NCBI GenBank assembly: GCA_900752535.1
Contig: CAADVV010000233.1
Coordinates: forward strand, 1-13,650
Length of the DNA stretch: 13,650 nt
Reading direction: 5' to 3'
From: Bacteroidales bacterium
GTDB lineage: Bacteria > Bacteroidota > Bacteroidia > Bacteroidales > Muribaculaceae
Part shown: positions 6,800-13,650 of the stretch, piece after piece
Layout: each line of letters opens with the position of its first letter
Position numbering within the stretch: the stretch's first letter is position 1
Position numbers and translations under genes: made by a program
Notes under the pieces: model-generated
What the model saw: the letters and a program-made list of their open reading frames with translations, nothing else
Databases searched by the model: none
What the model was told of the DNA's origin: nothing

Positions 6800-9409
6800 A
6801 TGAAAAGATTAGATTTATTCATCATAGCCGTACTTCTGACTGCATTCAGCCTGTCGGCCGCCACGTTCACGGTGATTCCGCCGCGGCGTGTTGGCGTGGG
6901 CGACAAGTTTGCGGTCACGTTCCGTCTCGACAATGGCGACGGTTCTGACATCCGAGTGTCGCAAATCAACGGGTGCACACTCATCTTCGGCCCCGCGACA
7001 TCGCAGTCACGCAGCTATCAGGTCATCAACGGCCACTCTCAGAGTTCGTCGCGCACAGAGTATACCTACACCTACCGCGCTGACAAGGCCGGCACATTCA
7101 CCATCCCCGAGGCATCGATTATGGTGGGGGGCAAACGGATGAAAACGCCTCCGACCAAATTCACCGTCGAGTCGCGTGCCCAGGCTTCGGCACCCACATC
7201 GAGTCGTCCCGTCGAGTTGGACGACATAGACACCCAGTCGAGCGACCGTGCCGTCGGAGCTAACGATGTGTTTGTGCGCATAATTCTCTCGCGTCCGAGC
7301 GTCTACGAGCAGGAGGCGGTTGAGTGCACCATTAAGCTATACACAAAATATTCAATCTCCGAGTTCATGCCCACCAAACAGCCGAGTTTTGACGGATTCC
7401 TGATTCAGGAACTCGACATACGGCCAGAACTCAACGCCAAGGAGACATATAACGGTCAGCCCTACCTGACGGCAATACTGAAGAAATGCATCATCTTCCC
7501 CCAGAAAGCCGGCAAACTGACCATTAATTCGGGCAACTATGACCTCGCTGTCGTGCAATATGACAACGTCAACATGGGCGGATTCCTGACCGTCAGACAG
7601 CCGCGCGAACGGCGCATCAAGGTCAGCTCGAACAGCGCCACGCTCGACGTCAAACCGCTGCCCACGCCCAAACCCGAGGGTTTCACGGGCGCCGTGGGAA
7701 CATTCACTGTCGACACACGTCTCATCGGCAACACCTTCCGCACTAACGACCCGGCTACCCTGGTCTACACAATCACGGGCACGGGCAACATCAAATATGT
7801 CAAGGAACCGGTCATCGACTTCCCGTCGGAATTCGAGCAATATACTCCCAAGTCTGACATCCAGGCCCAACCGAGCGGAACGACTGTGACAGGCACGATG
7901 ACAATCGAGTATACGTTCGTGCCCCAGTCGGTCGGCGACTTCAAAATCGGCTCAGACAAGTTTGTATACTTCAATCCGTCGACCGCCCAATATGTCACCC
8001 TGACGACCCCGTCATATGACATCAAGGTGGCCAAAGGCACCGCATCGGCTTCCTCGCGCGACCAGGAAGACATAGCCGCCAAGAACAACGACATTCTCCA
8101 CATACACCTCGGCGACAAACATCTGTCGAAGAGCCATGAGCCGGTTGTCGACAAGGTTTGGTTCTGGCTGCTGTGGGTTGTGCTCGGTCTCGCTCTCGGC
8201 GTGGCCATCGGCTATAACCGCGAGCGTCTGCGCCTGGCCGCCGATGTCAAGGGTCAGCGGCTGGCGCGCTCCGGCAAGGTTGCCAAACGCCGTCTGGCCA
8301 AAGCCGCCCAGTTCATGAAGGAGAAGAAAGCCGACGCTTTCTATGAGGAAAACCTAAAGGCCCTCATGGGATACCTGAGCGACAAGCTGTCGATTCCGGC
8401 CTCACAACTCTCGCGTGACAACATCACCTCGGCATTGGCCGAAATCGGTGCTGACGATCAACTCAGAGAGCATGTCATATCGCTCATCGACCGCTGCGAG
8501 ATGACTCGCTACACCCCCGACAGCCCGACAATGGTCGACTCGGTCTACTATGAGACCTCAGACCTTATCAACAAACTCGAAACCTTCAAAAAAACGTCCT
8601 CAGTCAAAATGAACCGCATAATCTCGACAATACTTCTGGGCCTTATGATGCTGCCCGCCATGAGCGGCCGTGCAGCCGAACTGACTGAGGCCGCCGACTC
8701 GGCTTATTCAGCTGGCGAATATCAGCGGGGCGCCGAACTCTACACCAAAGCCGCCGACGAAGACGGCACCTCCGCCACCTTATATTATAATCTCGGCAAC
8801 AGCTACTATCGTCTCGGCAAACCCGGGCTCGCAATCCTCAATTACGAGCGTGCGCTACGTCTCGACCCCGCCATGTCAGACGCCCGCACAAATCTCGAGT
8901 TTGTCAACTCGCGCATAACCGACCGTCCCGGCGAACGCGGGACCTTTGTCGGCAACGCCCTCGACTCGGTGGCCGACACCGCCTCAACCAACACCTGGGC
9001 ATGGCTCTCATTCTCCGCATTCGCCCTCGCTCTGGGCTGCATAGCCCTCTACATCTTCGCAACAGACGTGAGGCTGCGCAAAATCGGATTCTTCGGCCTG
9101 ATGGCGCTGATTCTGATTCTGGCTTTCCTCCTGTTCATGACTTTTAGAGCCGCCTCGCGAGCCAAAGCCGACAATGTGGCCATCATTACAGCACCGTCAA
9201 CCATACTCAGCACATCGCCGCGCACGCCGGCCAACCGCACCGAGGAGGCCATGCTTCTCCACGAGGGAACACGCGTCGAAATAATCGACTCGGTCAAGGC
9301 AGTCGCCGACTCGACAGCCTCGCTCTGGCTCGATGTCAGGGTCGACAACGAGCACCGCGCATGGCTCAACGCCGCCGACGCACAGAGAGTCGTCAGTCCA
9401 AAGCCCTGA
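6800..9409 (+). CDS. batD/batE: BatD-BatE fusion (or two genes joined by a one-base slip)
   Basis: One frame of 869 residues. BatD part: signal peptide (1-20, ending FSLSA), several beta-rich periplasmic domains (about 21-440), one helix (about 453-472, WFWLLWVVLGLALGVAIGY) followed by a basic segment, and a helical cytosolic domain ending near 600. BatE part from M604: a complete signal-peptide-like segment (MNRIISTILLGLMMLPAMSG then RAAE), TPR units (about 628-700, with YYNLGNSYYRLGKPGLAILN), two helices (about 733-753 and 762-782), and a bacterial SH3-like domain (about 794-862). BatD and BatE are separate genes in the Bacteroides clusters I know. The join falls 14 bases after a run of seven A. 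The predicted topology still works as a fusion: the BatD tail is inside and the BatE signal re-exports the TPR part. Each half is recognised with high confidence; whether one or two proteins are made is open. Confidence 0.88.
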   Translation: MKRLDLFIIAVLLTAFSLSAATFTVIPPRRVGVGDKFAVTFRLDNGDGSDIRVSQINGCTLIFGPATSQSRSYQVINGHSQSSSRTEYTYTYRADKAGTFTIPEASIMVGGKRMKTPPTKFTVESRAQASAPTSSRPVELDDIDTQSSDRAVGANDVFVRIILSRPSVYEQEAVECTIKLYTKYSISEFMPTKQPSFDGFLIQELDIRPELNAKETYNGQPYLTAILKKCIIFPQKAGKLTINSGNYDLAVVQYDNVNMGGFLTVRQPRERRIKVSSNSATLDVKPLPTPKPEGFTGAVGTFTVDTRLIGNTFRTNDPATLVYTITGTGNIKYVKEPVIDFPSEFEQYTPKSDIQAQPSGTTVTGTMTIEYTFVPQSVGDFKIGSDKFVYFNPSTAQYVTLTTPSYDIKVAKGTASASSRDQEDIAAKNNDILHIHLGDKHLSKSHEPVVDKVWFWLLWVVLGLALGVAIGYNRERLRLAADVKGQRLARSGKVAKRRLAKAAQFMKEKKADAFYEENLKALMGYLSDKLSIPASQLSRDNITSALAEIGADDQLREHVISLIDRCEMTRYTPDSPTMVDSVYYETSDLINKLETFKKTSSVKMNRIISTILLGLMMLPAMSGRAAELTEAADSAYSAGEYQRGAELYTKAADEDGTSATLYYNLGNSYYRLGKPGLAILNYERALRLDPAMSDARTNLEFVNSRITDRPGERGTFVGNALDSVADTASTNTWAWLSFSAFALALGCIALYIFATDVRLRKIGFFGLMALILILAFLLFMTFRAASRAKADNVAIITAPSTILSTSPRTPANRTEEAMLLHEGTRVEIIDSVKAVADSTASLWLDVRVDNEHRAWLNAADAQRVVSPKP
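8588..8612 (+). other. A7 slip site and hidden ATGA overlap at the batD/batE junction
   Basis: Seven A occupy 8588-8594 and are read as two Lys codons plus the first base of ACG. With one A fewer, or after a +1 slip, the frame reads Lys-Lys-Arg-Pro-Gln-Ser-Lys and stops at TGA 8610-8612, which overlaps ATG 8609-8611 of BatE. Both AAA codons can re-pair perfectly one base further on, so slippage is mechanically easy. The observation is direct; whether slippage occurs is inference. Confidence 0.6.
8609..9409 (+). other. batE: BatE module with its own possible start codon
   Basis: From ATG 8609 the module is 266 residues long, about the size expected of BatE. It begins exactly with a plausible signal peptide (positively charged N-terminus, hydrophobic core, small residues before AAE). 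TPR units, two membrane helices and an SH3-like end (WLDVRVDNEHRAWLNAADAQ) follow. The start fits translational coupling to a BatD stop at 8610-8612. The evidence for an independent start is context only, since no Shine-Dalgarno sequence is expected in this phylum. Confidence 0.6.
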
Positions 9410-9439
9410 CAAACAACAGATAGACAGCAAGAATTAAAA

Positions 9440-9449
9440 ACAATGTTGT
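9440..9449. promoter_or_regulatory. Possible operator half-pair 1, ACAA-N2-TTGT
   Basis: A perfect small palindrome, ACAATGTTGT, 28 bases before the putative -33 box of the helix-turn-helix gene. It has the same form as the palindrome at 9529-9540, with centres exactly 90 bases apart. The AT-rich setting makes chance possible. Confidence 0.3.
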
Positions 9450-9476
9450 AAAACATAAATAATTCAGGCCGATTTA

Positions 9477-9508
9477 TTTGCAGGTTAATTCAAAACTGTC
9501 TAAATTTA
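9477..9508 (+). promoter_or_regulatory. Bacteroidota-type promoter for the helix-turn-helix gene
   Basis: TTTG at 9477-9480 is followed after 20 bases by TAAATTTA at 9501-9508, which matches seven of eight positions of TAnnTTTG (last base A instead of G). The spacing fits the usual 19-21 bases. Transcription would start near 9515 and leave a leader of about 46 bases. The rest of the 151-base gap after batE (9410-9560) is AT-rich, with two small palindromes and no recognisable gene. Confidence 0.55.
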
Positions 9509-9528
9509 TGACACTCTTTAATACAAAC

Positions 9529-9540
9529 AACAAGATTGTT
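9529..9540. promoter_or_regulatory. Possible operator half-pair 2, AACAA-N2-TTGTT
   Basis: A 12-base palindrome (AACAAGATTGTT) just downstream of the predicted transcription start and 20 bases before the start codon. A protein bound here could block transcription or translation of the 85-residue regulator-like gene. It shares the core ACAA-N2-TTGT with 9440-9449. Confidence 0.35.
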
Positions 9541-9560
9541 CCACTAAAACAGATAGTATC

Positions 9561-9818
9561 ATGACTAAGACAATTTCATTTAACGACCTTCGCCGCATCA
9601 AAGACAGCCTTCCCGACGGCTCGATTCGCCAAATTGCCGACAAGTTGAATGTCACCCCACAGACCGTACGCAACTATTTTGGTGGCAGCAACTATGAATT
9701 CGGCAAAAACTGTGGTGTCCACATCGAGCCGGGTCCCAACGGAGGCATTGTTGTCCTGGACGACACCACAATCTACGACATGGCCGTTGAAATTCTCGAA
9801 GCCAACAAAGAGAGCTGA
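9561..9818 (+). CDS. Small helix-turn-helix DNA-binding protein
   Basis: 85 residues, no signal peptide or membrane segment. Residues about 18-42 (DGSIRQIADKLNVTPQTVRN then YFGGSN) form a helix-turn-helix of the kind found in small bacterial regulators. The second half, CGVHIEPGPNGGIVVLDDTT, looks like a compact beta hairpin, followed by a short C-terminal helix. I recall close relatives of this size as conserved, uncharacterised DNA-binding proteins in Bacteroidales; no target is known to me. The gene has its own promoter-like site and two palindromes upstream, so self-regulation is possible but unproven. It lies 151 bases after batE and 81 before the stress-protein gene. Confidence 0.85.
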   Translation: MTKTISFNDLRRIKDSLPDGSIRQIADKLNVTPQTVRNYFGGSNYEFGKNCGVHIEPGPNGGIVVLDDTTIYDMAVEILEANKES

Positions 9819-9857
9819 TCCGAAATCACTCCCGACAAAATAACAGAGGTCGTGTGA

Positions 9858-9886
9858 CCGGCCATTTCAAAGCCGGCCATACGGCC
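9858..9886 (+). terminator. GGCC-rich inverted repeats, possible weak terminator
   Basis: The gap between the helix-turn-helix gene and the stress-protein gene contains CCGGC (9858-9862) with GCCGG (9872-9876), and GGCC-ATAC-GGCC (9875-9886). These two hairpins share bases and are mutually exclusive. No T-run follows, so termination is doubtful. The element might instead affect translation of the next gene, whose start is 14 bases downstream. Confidence 0.25.
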
Positions 9887-9899
9887 TAATCTATATCGA

Positions 9900-11033
9900 A
9901 TGACAACCGAACCCAGACACATTACCTTAGCTATTCACACCTATGAGCACGCTCTGAGACTCAAGGCGATTCTCGAACACGAAGGCATCGCGGCGACGCT
10001 CCAGAATGTCAACCTCGAGAATCCGCGGGTCGCCGCCGGCGTGCGAGTCCGCATCAGTGAGTCTGACCTGCCCAAGGCCCTCCGCATCATTGAGAATCCC
10101 GAGATTTTCAAGAGTCCGGGAATCGAGAGTCCCACCTCTGTCAATAAGCTGGTCATCGCGCCGACTGACTTCTCCACGGGGAGCCACGAGGCCATGAAGG
10201 TGGCTTTCGCGTTCGCGGCCGCCCACAAGGCGTCGGTCGAGATTGTCCACGCTTTCATGACGGCGCCCTCGCAGTCGATGGAGCTGACCGACAGCCTTGA
10301 CTTCGACGAGGTGGCTGAGATTGAGATGGACGCCGAGGCCACATCAGACACCGAGAAAATGATGCGGCGCTATGCCACCCGCATACGCGAGGAGATCAAA
10401 CACGGCCAGCTCTCGCCCGCGCCATTCCACACCCTCATACGCGACGGACTGCCCGAGGAGGTCATTGTCAACACGGCCAGGGAACGTCATCCGCTTATCA
10501 TCGTGATGGGCACACGCGGCGCCGGCTCCGGCGAGCCGCGCATAATGGGCAGCGTGACAGCCGAAGTACTCGACACATGCCGCTTCCCGGTCTTCACTCT
10601 GCCAGAGAAACCTGTCAGGACAAAAGACTACGACCGGATGGAGACGGCTCTGTTTTTCACGTCACCCGACCAGCAGGACATCGTCGCCATAGACACGTTC
10701 ATCCGTCTCTCCGCGGGCTGCATCCATAAGATTGTCCTCGTCAGCATACCGGGCGTGACATTCAAGGCCGGGCGCTCCGACGAGTCGGCGCGCCCTATCG
10801 GCGCCTTGGCCGAATACTGCCGCTCGCACTATCCCGACATCGAGTTTGTGGCCAAATCAGTAGACCGCGAGAAAATAGACGCCGAACTAAAAGCGTTAGC
10901 TGACGAGCATTCGGTTGACCTTCTGGCGGTGCCCAACAAGAAGAAAAACCTGCTTGCACGTTTCTTCAACCCGACCCTCGCCCACAGGCTGCTCTATGTC
11001 ACCGACTATCCGATGATGGTCATTCCGGTGTAG
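9900..11033 (+). CDS. DUF2007-like plus tandem universal stress protein
   Basis: 377 residues, apparently cytosolic. Residues about 7-66 (THE pattern ITLAIHTYEHALRLKAILEH followed by EGIAATLQNVN) resemble the DUF2007 putative signal-transducing domain. The first UspA-like domain (about 82-235) begins VNKLVIAPTDFS and ends with the ATP-binding pattern G-2x-G-9x-G-S at G204, G207, G217 and S218. A second UspA-like domain (about 245-377) lacks that pattern: its end reads AVPNKKKNLLARFFNPTLAH and then DYPMMVIPV. One half therefore probably binds ATP, while the other is likely structural or regulatory. Universal stress proteins respond to starvation and oxidative or other stress, often by an unknown mechanism. 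No clear promoter was found just upstream, so it may be read through from the helix-turn-helix gene. Confidence 0.85.
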   Translation: MTTEPRHITLAIHTYEHALRLKAILEHEGIAATLQNVNLENPRVAAGVRVRISESDLPKALRIIENPEIFKSPGIESPTSVNKLVIAPTDFSTGSHEAMKVAFAFAAAHKASVEIVHAFMTAPSQSMELTDSLDFDEVAEIEMDAEATSDTEKMMRRYATRIREEIKHGQLSPAPFHTLIRDGLPEEVIVNTARERHPLIIVMGTRGAGSGEPRIMGSVTAEVLDTCRFPVFTLPEKPVRTKDYDRMETALFFTSPDQQDIVAIDTFIRLSAGCIHKIVLVSIPGVTFKAGRSDESARPIGALAEYCRSHYPDIEFVAKSVDREKIDAELKALADEHSVDLLAVPNKKKNLLARFFNPTLAHRLLYVTDYPMMVIPV

Positions 11034-11034
11034 A

Positions 11035-11066
11035 TTTGCCCGTTAGGAAAAATTTCGCTAACTTAG
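11035..11066 (+). promoter_or_regulatory. Bacteroidota-type promoter for the glucanotransferase gene
   Basis: TTTG (11035-11038) begins two bases after the stop codon of the stress-protein gene. TAACTTAG (11059-11066), which matches seven of eight positions of TAnnTTTG, follows after exactly 20 bases. Transcription would begin near 11073, giving a leader of about 36 bases to ATG 11109. The spacer holds an inverted repeat, GTTAG (11042-11046) and CTAAC (11058-11062), with GAAA and TTTC inside it, which could be an operator. Confidence 0.6.
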
Positions 11067-11108
11067 CCGTCGAAAAAATTAAATATCCTTATATCATACA
11101 CATACCTT

Positions 11109-13650
11109 ATGAAACTCGTTTTCAAAGTAAACTACCGCACAAACTGGGGCGAATCTCTGTTTGTGACCGGAAATATCCCCGCACTCGGCGGATCTGACAC
11201 CGCAAAGGCTGTTCCGATGAGCCTAAACGGTCTTGAAAAATGGACTGTCGAGATTGAAATCCCCGCCGACACCAAAAACTTTGAATACTCATATATCGTC
11301 CGCCACGAAAACGGCTCTACGCGTCACGAATGGGGCTCACCACGCACGGTTGTGTGCACTCCCGGCATCTCGCGCTTTGAATTCATAGACCAGTGGCAGG
11401 ACCAGCCCTGGGACAAGCCCTTCTATTCGTCGGCCTTCACCGACTGCATCCTCAGCCGCAGCTCTCGCGCGCTCCCCGCCGAGCCTGTCAACGGCATGCT
11501 GACCATAGGCGTCGAGGCCCCGATGGTGCCCTCAGACTGTGTTGTCGCAATCAGCGGAAGCATCCCCGCCCTCGGATCTTGGGATCCGGCCAAAGCGCTG
11601 AAGATGTCAGACGCCGCCTACCCCGCATGGCGCGTAAACATTCCACTGCGTGATATCACAGCCCCGTTTGACTACAAGTTTCTGATTGTCAAACGCGACT
11701 CAGGCGAGGTCGTGGTCTGGGAAGGACGCGACAACCGTCAGTTCACAACCATGCCCGAATCGTCAGACGAAGCCCTGCTCGTCACCGGAATGCGTATGGT
11801 CAACTCGCTGCAGCTCTGGAAGGGAGCCGGCGTGGCCATCCCCGTCTTTGCGCTTCGCAGCCAGGATGACTTCGGCGTCGGCGACTTCATCGACCTGAAA
11901 AAGATGATTGACTGGGCCGCCTCGACGGGCCAGCGCTTCATACAGATTCTGCCCATCAACGACACCACAATGACCCACACATGGACAGACTCTTATCCCT
12001 ATAACGCAAACTCGACCTTCGCGCTCCACCCGATGTATCTCCGCGTCGACCTGATGGGGCAGCTGAGCGATCCCGGACGCCGCGCCTATTTCGACAACGA
12101 GCGCATAGCCCTTAACAAACTGAAACAGATTGACTACGAGCGTGTCAACAACGTGAAAAACGAATACACACGCGAGCTGTTCAAAGAAAACGGCGCCTCG
12201 GTCATGGCGACTGACGAATACAGGAAGTTTGTGAGCCGCAACGAGTCGTGGCTCCTGCCCTACGCCGCCTTCTGCACTCTCCGCGACATCTACTCCACGG
12301 CTGATATGTCGCAGTGGGGCGAATACAGCGTCTATGACAAGGCCCGTGTGGCAGACTTCATCGAAGCCCACCGTGAGGAAATCGACTATGTCTGCTACAT
12401 ACAATATTTCCTTGACAAACAACTGCGCGAGGTGCGCACTTATGCCCACTCGCGCGGCGTAGCCATCAAGGGTGACATACCCATCGGCATCTCGCGCACA
12501 AGCGTCGACGCATGGACCTCCCCCCGGCTCTTCAACCTTGACAGTCAGGCCGGCGCTCCGCCTGACGACTTCAGCGTCCTGGGCCAGAACTGGGGATTCC
12601 CTACCTACAATTGGGAGGAAATGAACCGCGACGGTTTCGCATGGTGGAAAGCCCGCTTCGCCAAAATGTCGGAGTATTTTGACGCCTACCGTATCGACCA
12701 CATCCTCGGATTCTTTCGCATCTGGCAGATACCGATGGACGCTCTCCACGGCCTCCTGGGAGTCTTCAACCCCGCCCTCCCCTTCACTCCCGACGAGCTC
12801 CGCAACAGCTATGACTTCTGGCTCGACGTCGACCGCCAGACCACACCGTTTATTATGGAATGGTTCCTGGGCGACTATTTTGGCGAATACACCGACGAGG
12901 CCCGCGAGCGCTTCCTCATGCCAATAGGCGACGGCCGCTATCGTCTGCGCCCGGAGTTTGACACCCAGCGCAAAGTTGCCGACTACTTCGCCACACAGGA
13001 GAAGAACGATAAGAACACGCGTCTCTGTCAGGCACTGCTCGGCCTGATTGACAACGTACTCTTCATCGAAGACCCCGTCGAAAAAGGCAAATATCATCCC
13101 CGCATCGCCGCCCAGTACACCTATATCTATCGCTCGCTGACCGACTATGAGAAGTGGACGTTTGACCGCCTCTACAACGACTTCTTCTATCGTCGCCACA
13201 ACGACTTCTGGTATGGCAAGGCAATGTGGAAGCTCCCCCCGCTCATCGACTCGACAGACATGCTGGTCTGCGGCGAGGACCTCGGCATGATTCCCGACTG
13301 CGTGCCCGCCGTCATGAAAGCGCTCGAAATCCTCTCGCTCGAGATTCAGAGCATGCCCAAAGACCCCAAGGCCGAATTCGGAAACACATGGAGCTATCCC
13401 TACTACTCGGTATGCACCACCTCGACCCACGACATGGGAGGCATACGCGTCTGGTGGGAAGCCAACCGCGACAAAACGCAGCGCTATTATAACAACGTGC
13501 TCAACGAACAGGGCGCGGCTCCCGAATTTGCCGAACCCTGGATTTGCGAGAAAATAACCAGCCTCAACTTCAAGTCGCCGTCAATGCTCTGCATCCTGCC
13601 TCTCCAGGATATGCTCGCCATGGACGGATCCCTGCGCCGCAACGACCCGC
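11109..13650 (+). CDS. malQ: 4-alpha-glucanotransferase (amylomaltase), two CBM20 domains plus GH77 (3' end outside window)
   Basis: 847 codons are visible with no stop before the right edge; the family form in Bacteroidota is roughly 890-900 residues as I recall, so little is missing. Residues about 1-95 and 118-215 are two CBM20 starch-binding domains; the second keeps PALGSWDPAKAL, the first has PALGGSDTAKAV with the usual Trp replaced. The GH77 catalytic part starts near 238 (GAGVAIPVFALRSQDDFGVG). Catalytic residues by family rule: nucleophile D530 in YRIDHILGFF, acid/base E723 in VCGEDLGMIP, and the third acid D775 in TSTHDMGGIRVWW. GDIPIGISRTSVD and LGQNWGFPTYNW are typical GH77 motifs. 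The enzyme transfers glucan chains between maltodextrins and releases glucose, in the cytosol since no signal peptide is present. It has its own promoter. Identity is certain at family level. Confidence 0.95.
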   Translation, partial: MKLVFKVNYRTNWGESLFVTGNIPALGGSDTAKAVPMSLNGLEKWTVEIEIPADTKNFEYSYIVRHENGSTRHEWGSPRTVVCTPGISRFEFIDQWQDQPWDKPFYSSAFTDCILSRSSRALPAEPVNGMLTIGVEAPMVPSDCVVAISGSIPALGSWDPAKALKMSDAAYPAWRVNIPLRDITAPFDYKFLIVKRDSGEVVVWEGRDNRQFTTMPESSDEALLVTGMRMVNSLQLWKGAGVAIPVFALRSQDDFGVGDFIDLKKMIDWAASTGQRFIQILPINDTTMTHTWTDSYPYNANSTFALHPMYLRVDLMGQLSDPGRRAYFDNERIALNKLKQIDYERVNNVKNEYTRELFKENGASVMATDEYRKFVSRNESWLLPYAAFCTLRDIYSTADMSQWGEYSVYDKARVADFIEAHREEIDYVCYIQYFLDKQLREVRTYAHSRGVAIKGDIPIGISRTSVDAWTSPRLFNLDSQAGAPPDDFSVLGQNWGFPTYNWEEMNRDGFAWWKARFAKMSEYFDAYRIDHILGFFRIWQIPMDALHGLLGVFNPALPFTPDELRNSYDFWLDVDRQTTPFIMEWFLGDYFGEYTDEARERFLMPIGDGRYRLRPEFDTQRKVADYFATQEKNDKNTRLCQALLGLIDNVLFIEDPVEKGKYHPRIAAQYTYIYRSLTDYEKWTFDRLYNDFFYRRHNDFWYGKAMWKLPPLIDSTDMLVCGEDLGMIPDCVPAVMKALEILSLEIQSMPKDPKAEFGNTWSYPYYSVCTTSTHDMGGIRVWWEANRDKTQRYYNNVLNEQGAAPEFAEPWICEKITSLNFKSPSMLCILPLQDMLAMDGSLRRNDP

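Noticed and set aside
11763..13430. 555-codon open frame on the minus strand
   Set aside because: It lies entirely antisense to malQ, whose catalytic motifs are intact. Its protein shows no recognisable domain, and its length is explained by the GC-rich codon use of the sense gene.

Overview
The window reads as a chromosomal segment of a Bacteroidales bacterium of moderately high GC, perhaps Muribaculaceae; the family guess is inference from protein style and GC. The evidence is threefold. There is a complete Bat (Bacteroides aerotolerance) gene set. Putative promoters have the Bacteroidota form TTTG, about 20 bp, TAnnTTTG. Clear Shine-Dalgarno sequences are lacking. All genes recognised are on the + strand. 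No RNA gene, insertion sequence, phage gene or CRISPR array was seen.

Layout. (1) 2-781 is the 3' part of a gene for a protein with a Pro/Glu/Gln linker, one membrane helix and a C-terminal LysM-like domain. (2) After a 181-base promoter region comes one long run of tightly packed genes, 963-9409: moxR AAA+ ATPase, DUF58 protein, a membrane-anchored BatD-like/DUF4381-like protein, batA, batB, batC (TPR), and one reading frame that joins batD and batE. (3) 9410-9560 is an AT-rich regulatory gap with a good promoter and two matching small palindromes. It precedes an 85-residue helix-turn-helix protein. (4) 9900-11033 encodes a DUF2007-like plus tandem universal-stress-protein fusion. (5) A second promoter, 11035-11066, leads into a 4-alpha-glucanotransferase (two CBM20 domains, then GH77) that runs off the right edge.

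How the genes work together. MoxR ATPases commonly act with VWA-domain partners. Here three VWA-type proteins (DUF58, BatA, BatB) all keep the DxSxS metal-site motif. They sit with exported TPR proteins (BatC, BatE) and two membrane proteins with large periplasmic parts (BatD and the DUF4381-like protein). This is consistent with one membrane-spanning chaperone or assembly complex with cytosolic ATPase and periplasmic scaffold. Its substrate is not known from this sequence. The downstream genes are probably separate units for regulation, stress and maltodextrin metabolism.

The most interesting point is the batD/batE junction. The two are fused in frame, but a run of seven A lies 14 bases before the BatE start. 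Removing one A would end BatD at a TGA overlapping the BatE start as ATGA, the same overlap seen between batB and batC. The fusion could therefore be a slippage product, a phase-variable or recoded site, or a sequencing error. The ORFs in other frames and on the minus strand, including a 555-codon antisense frame, look like shadows of real genes.
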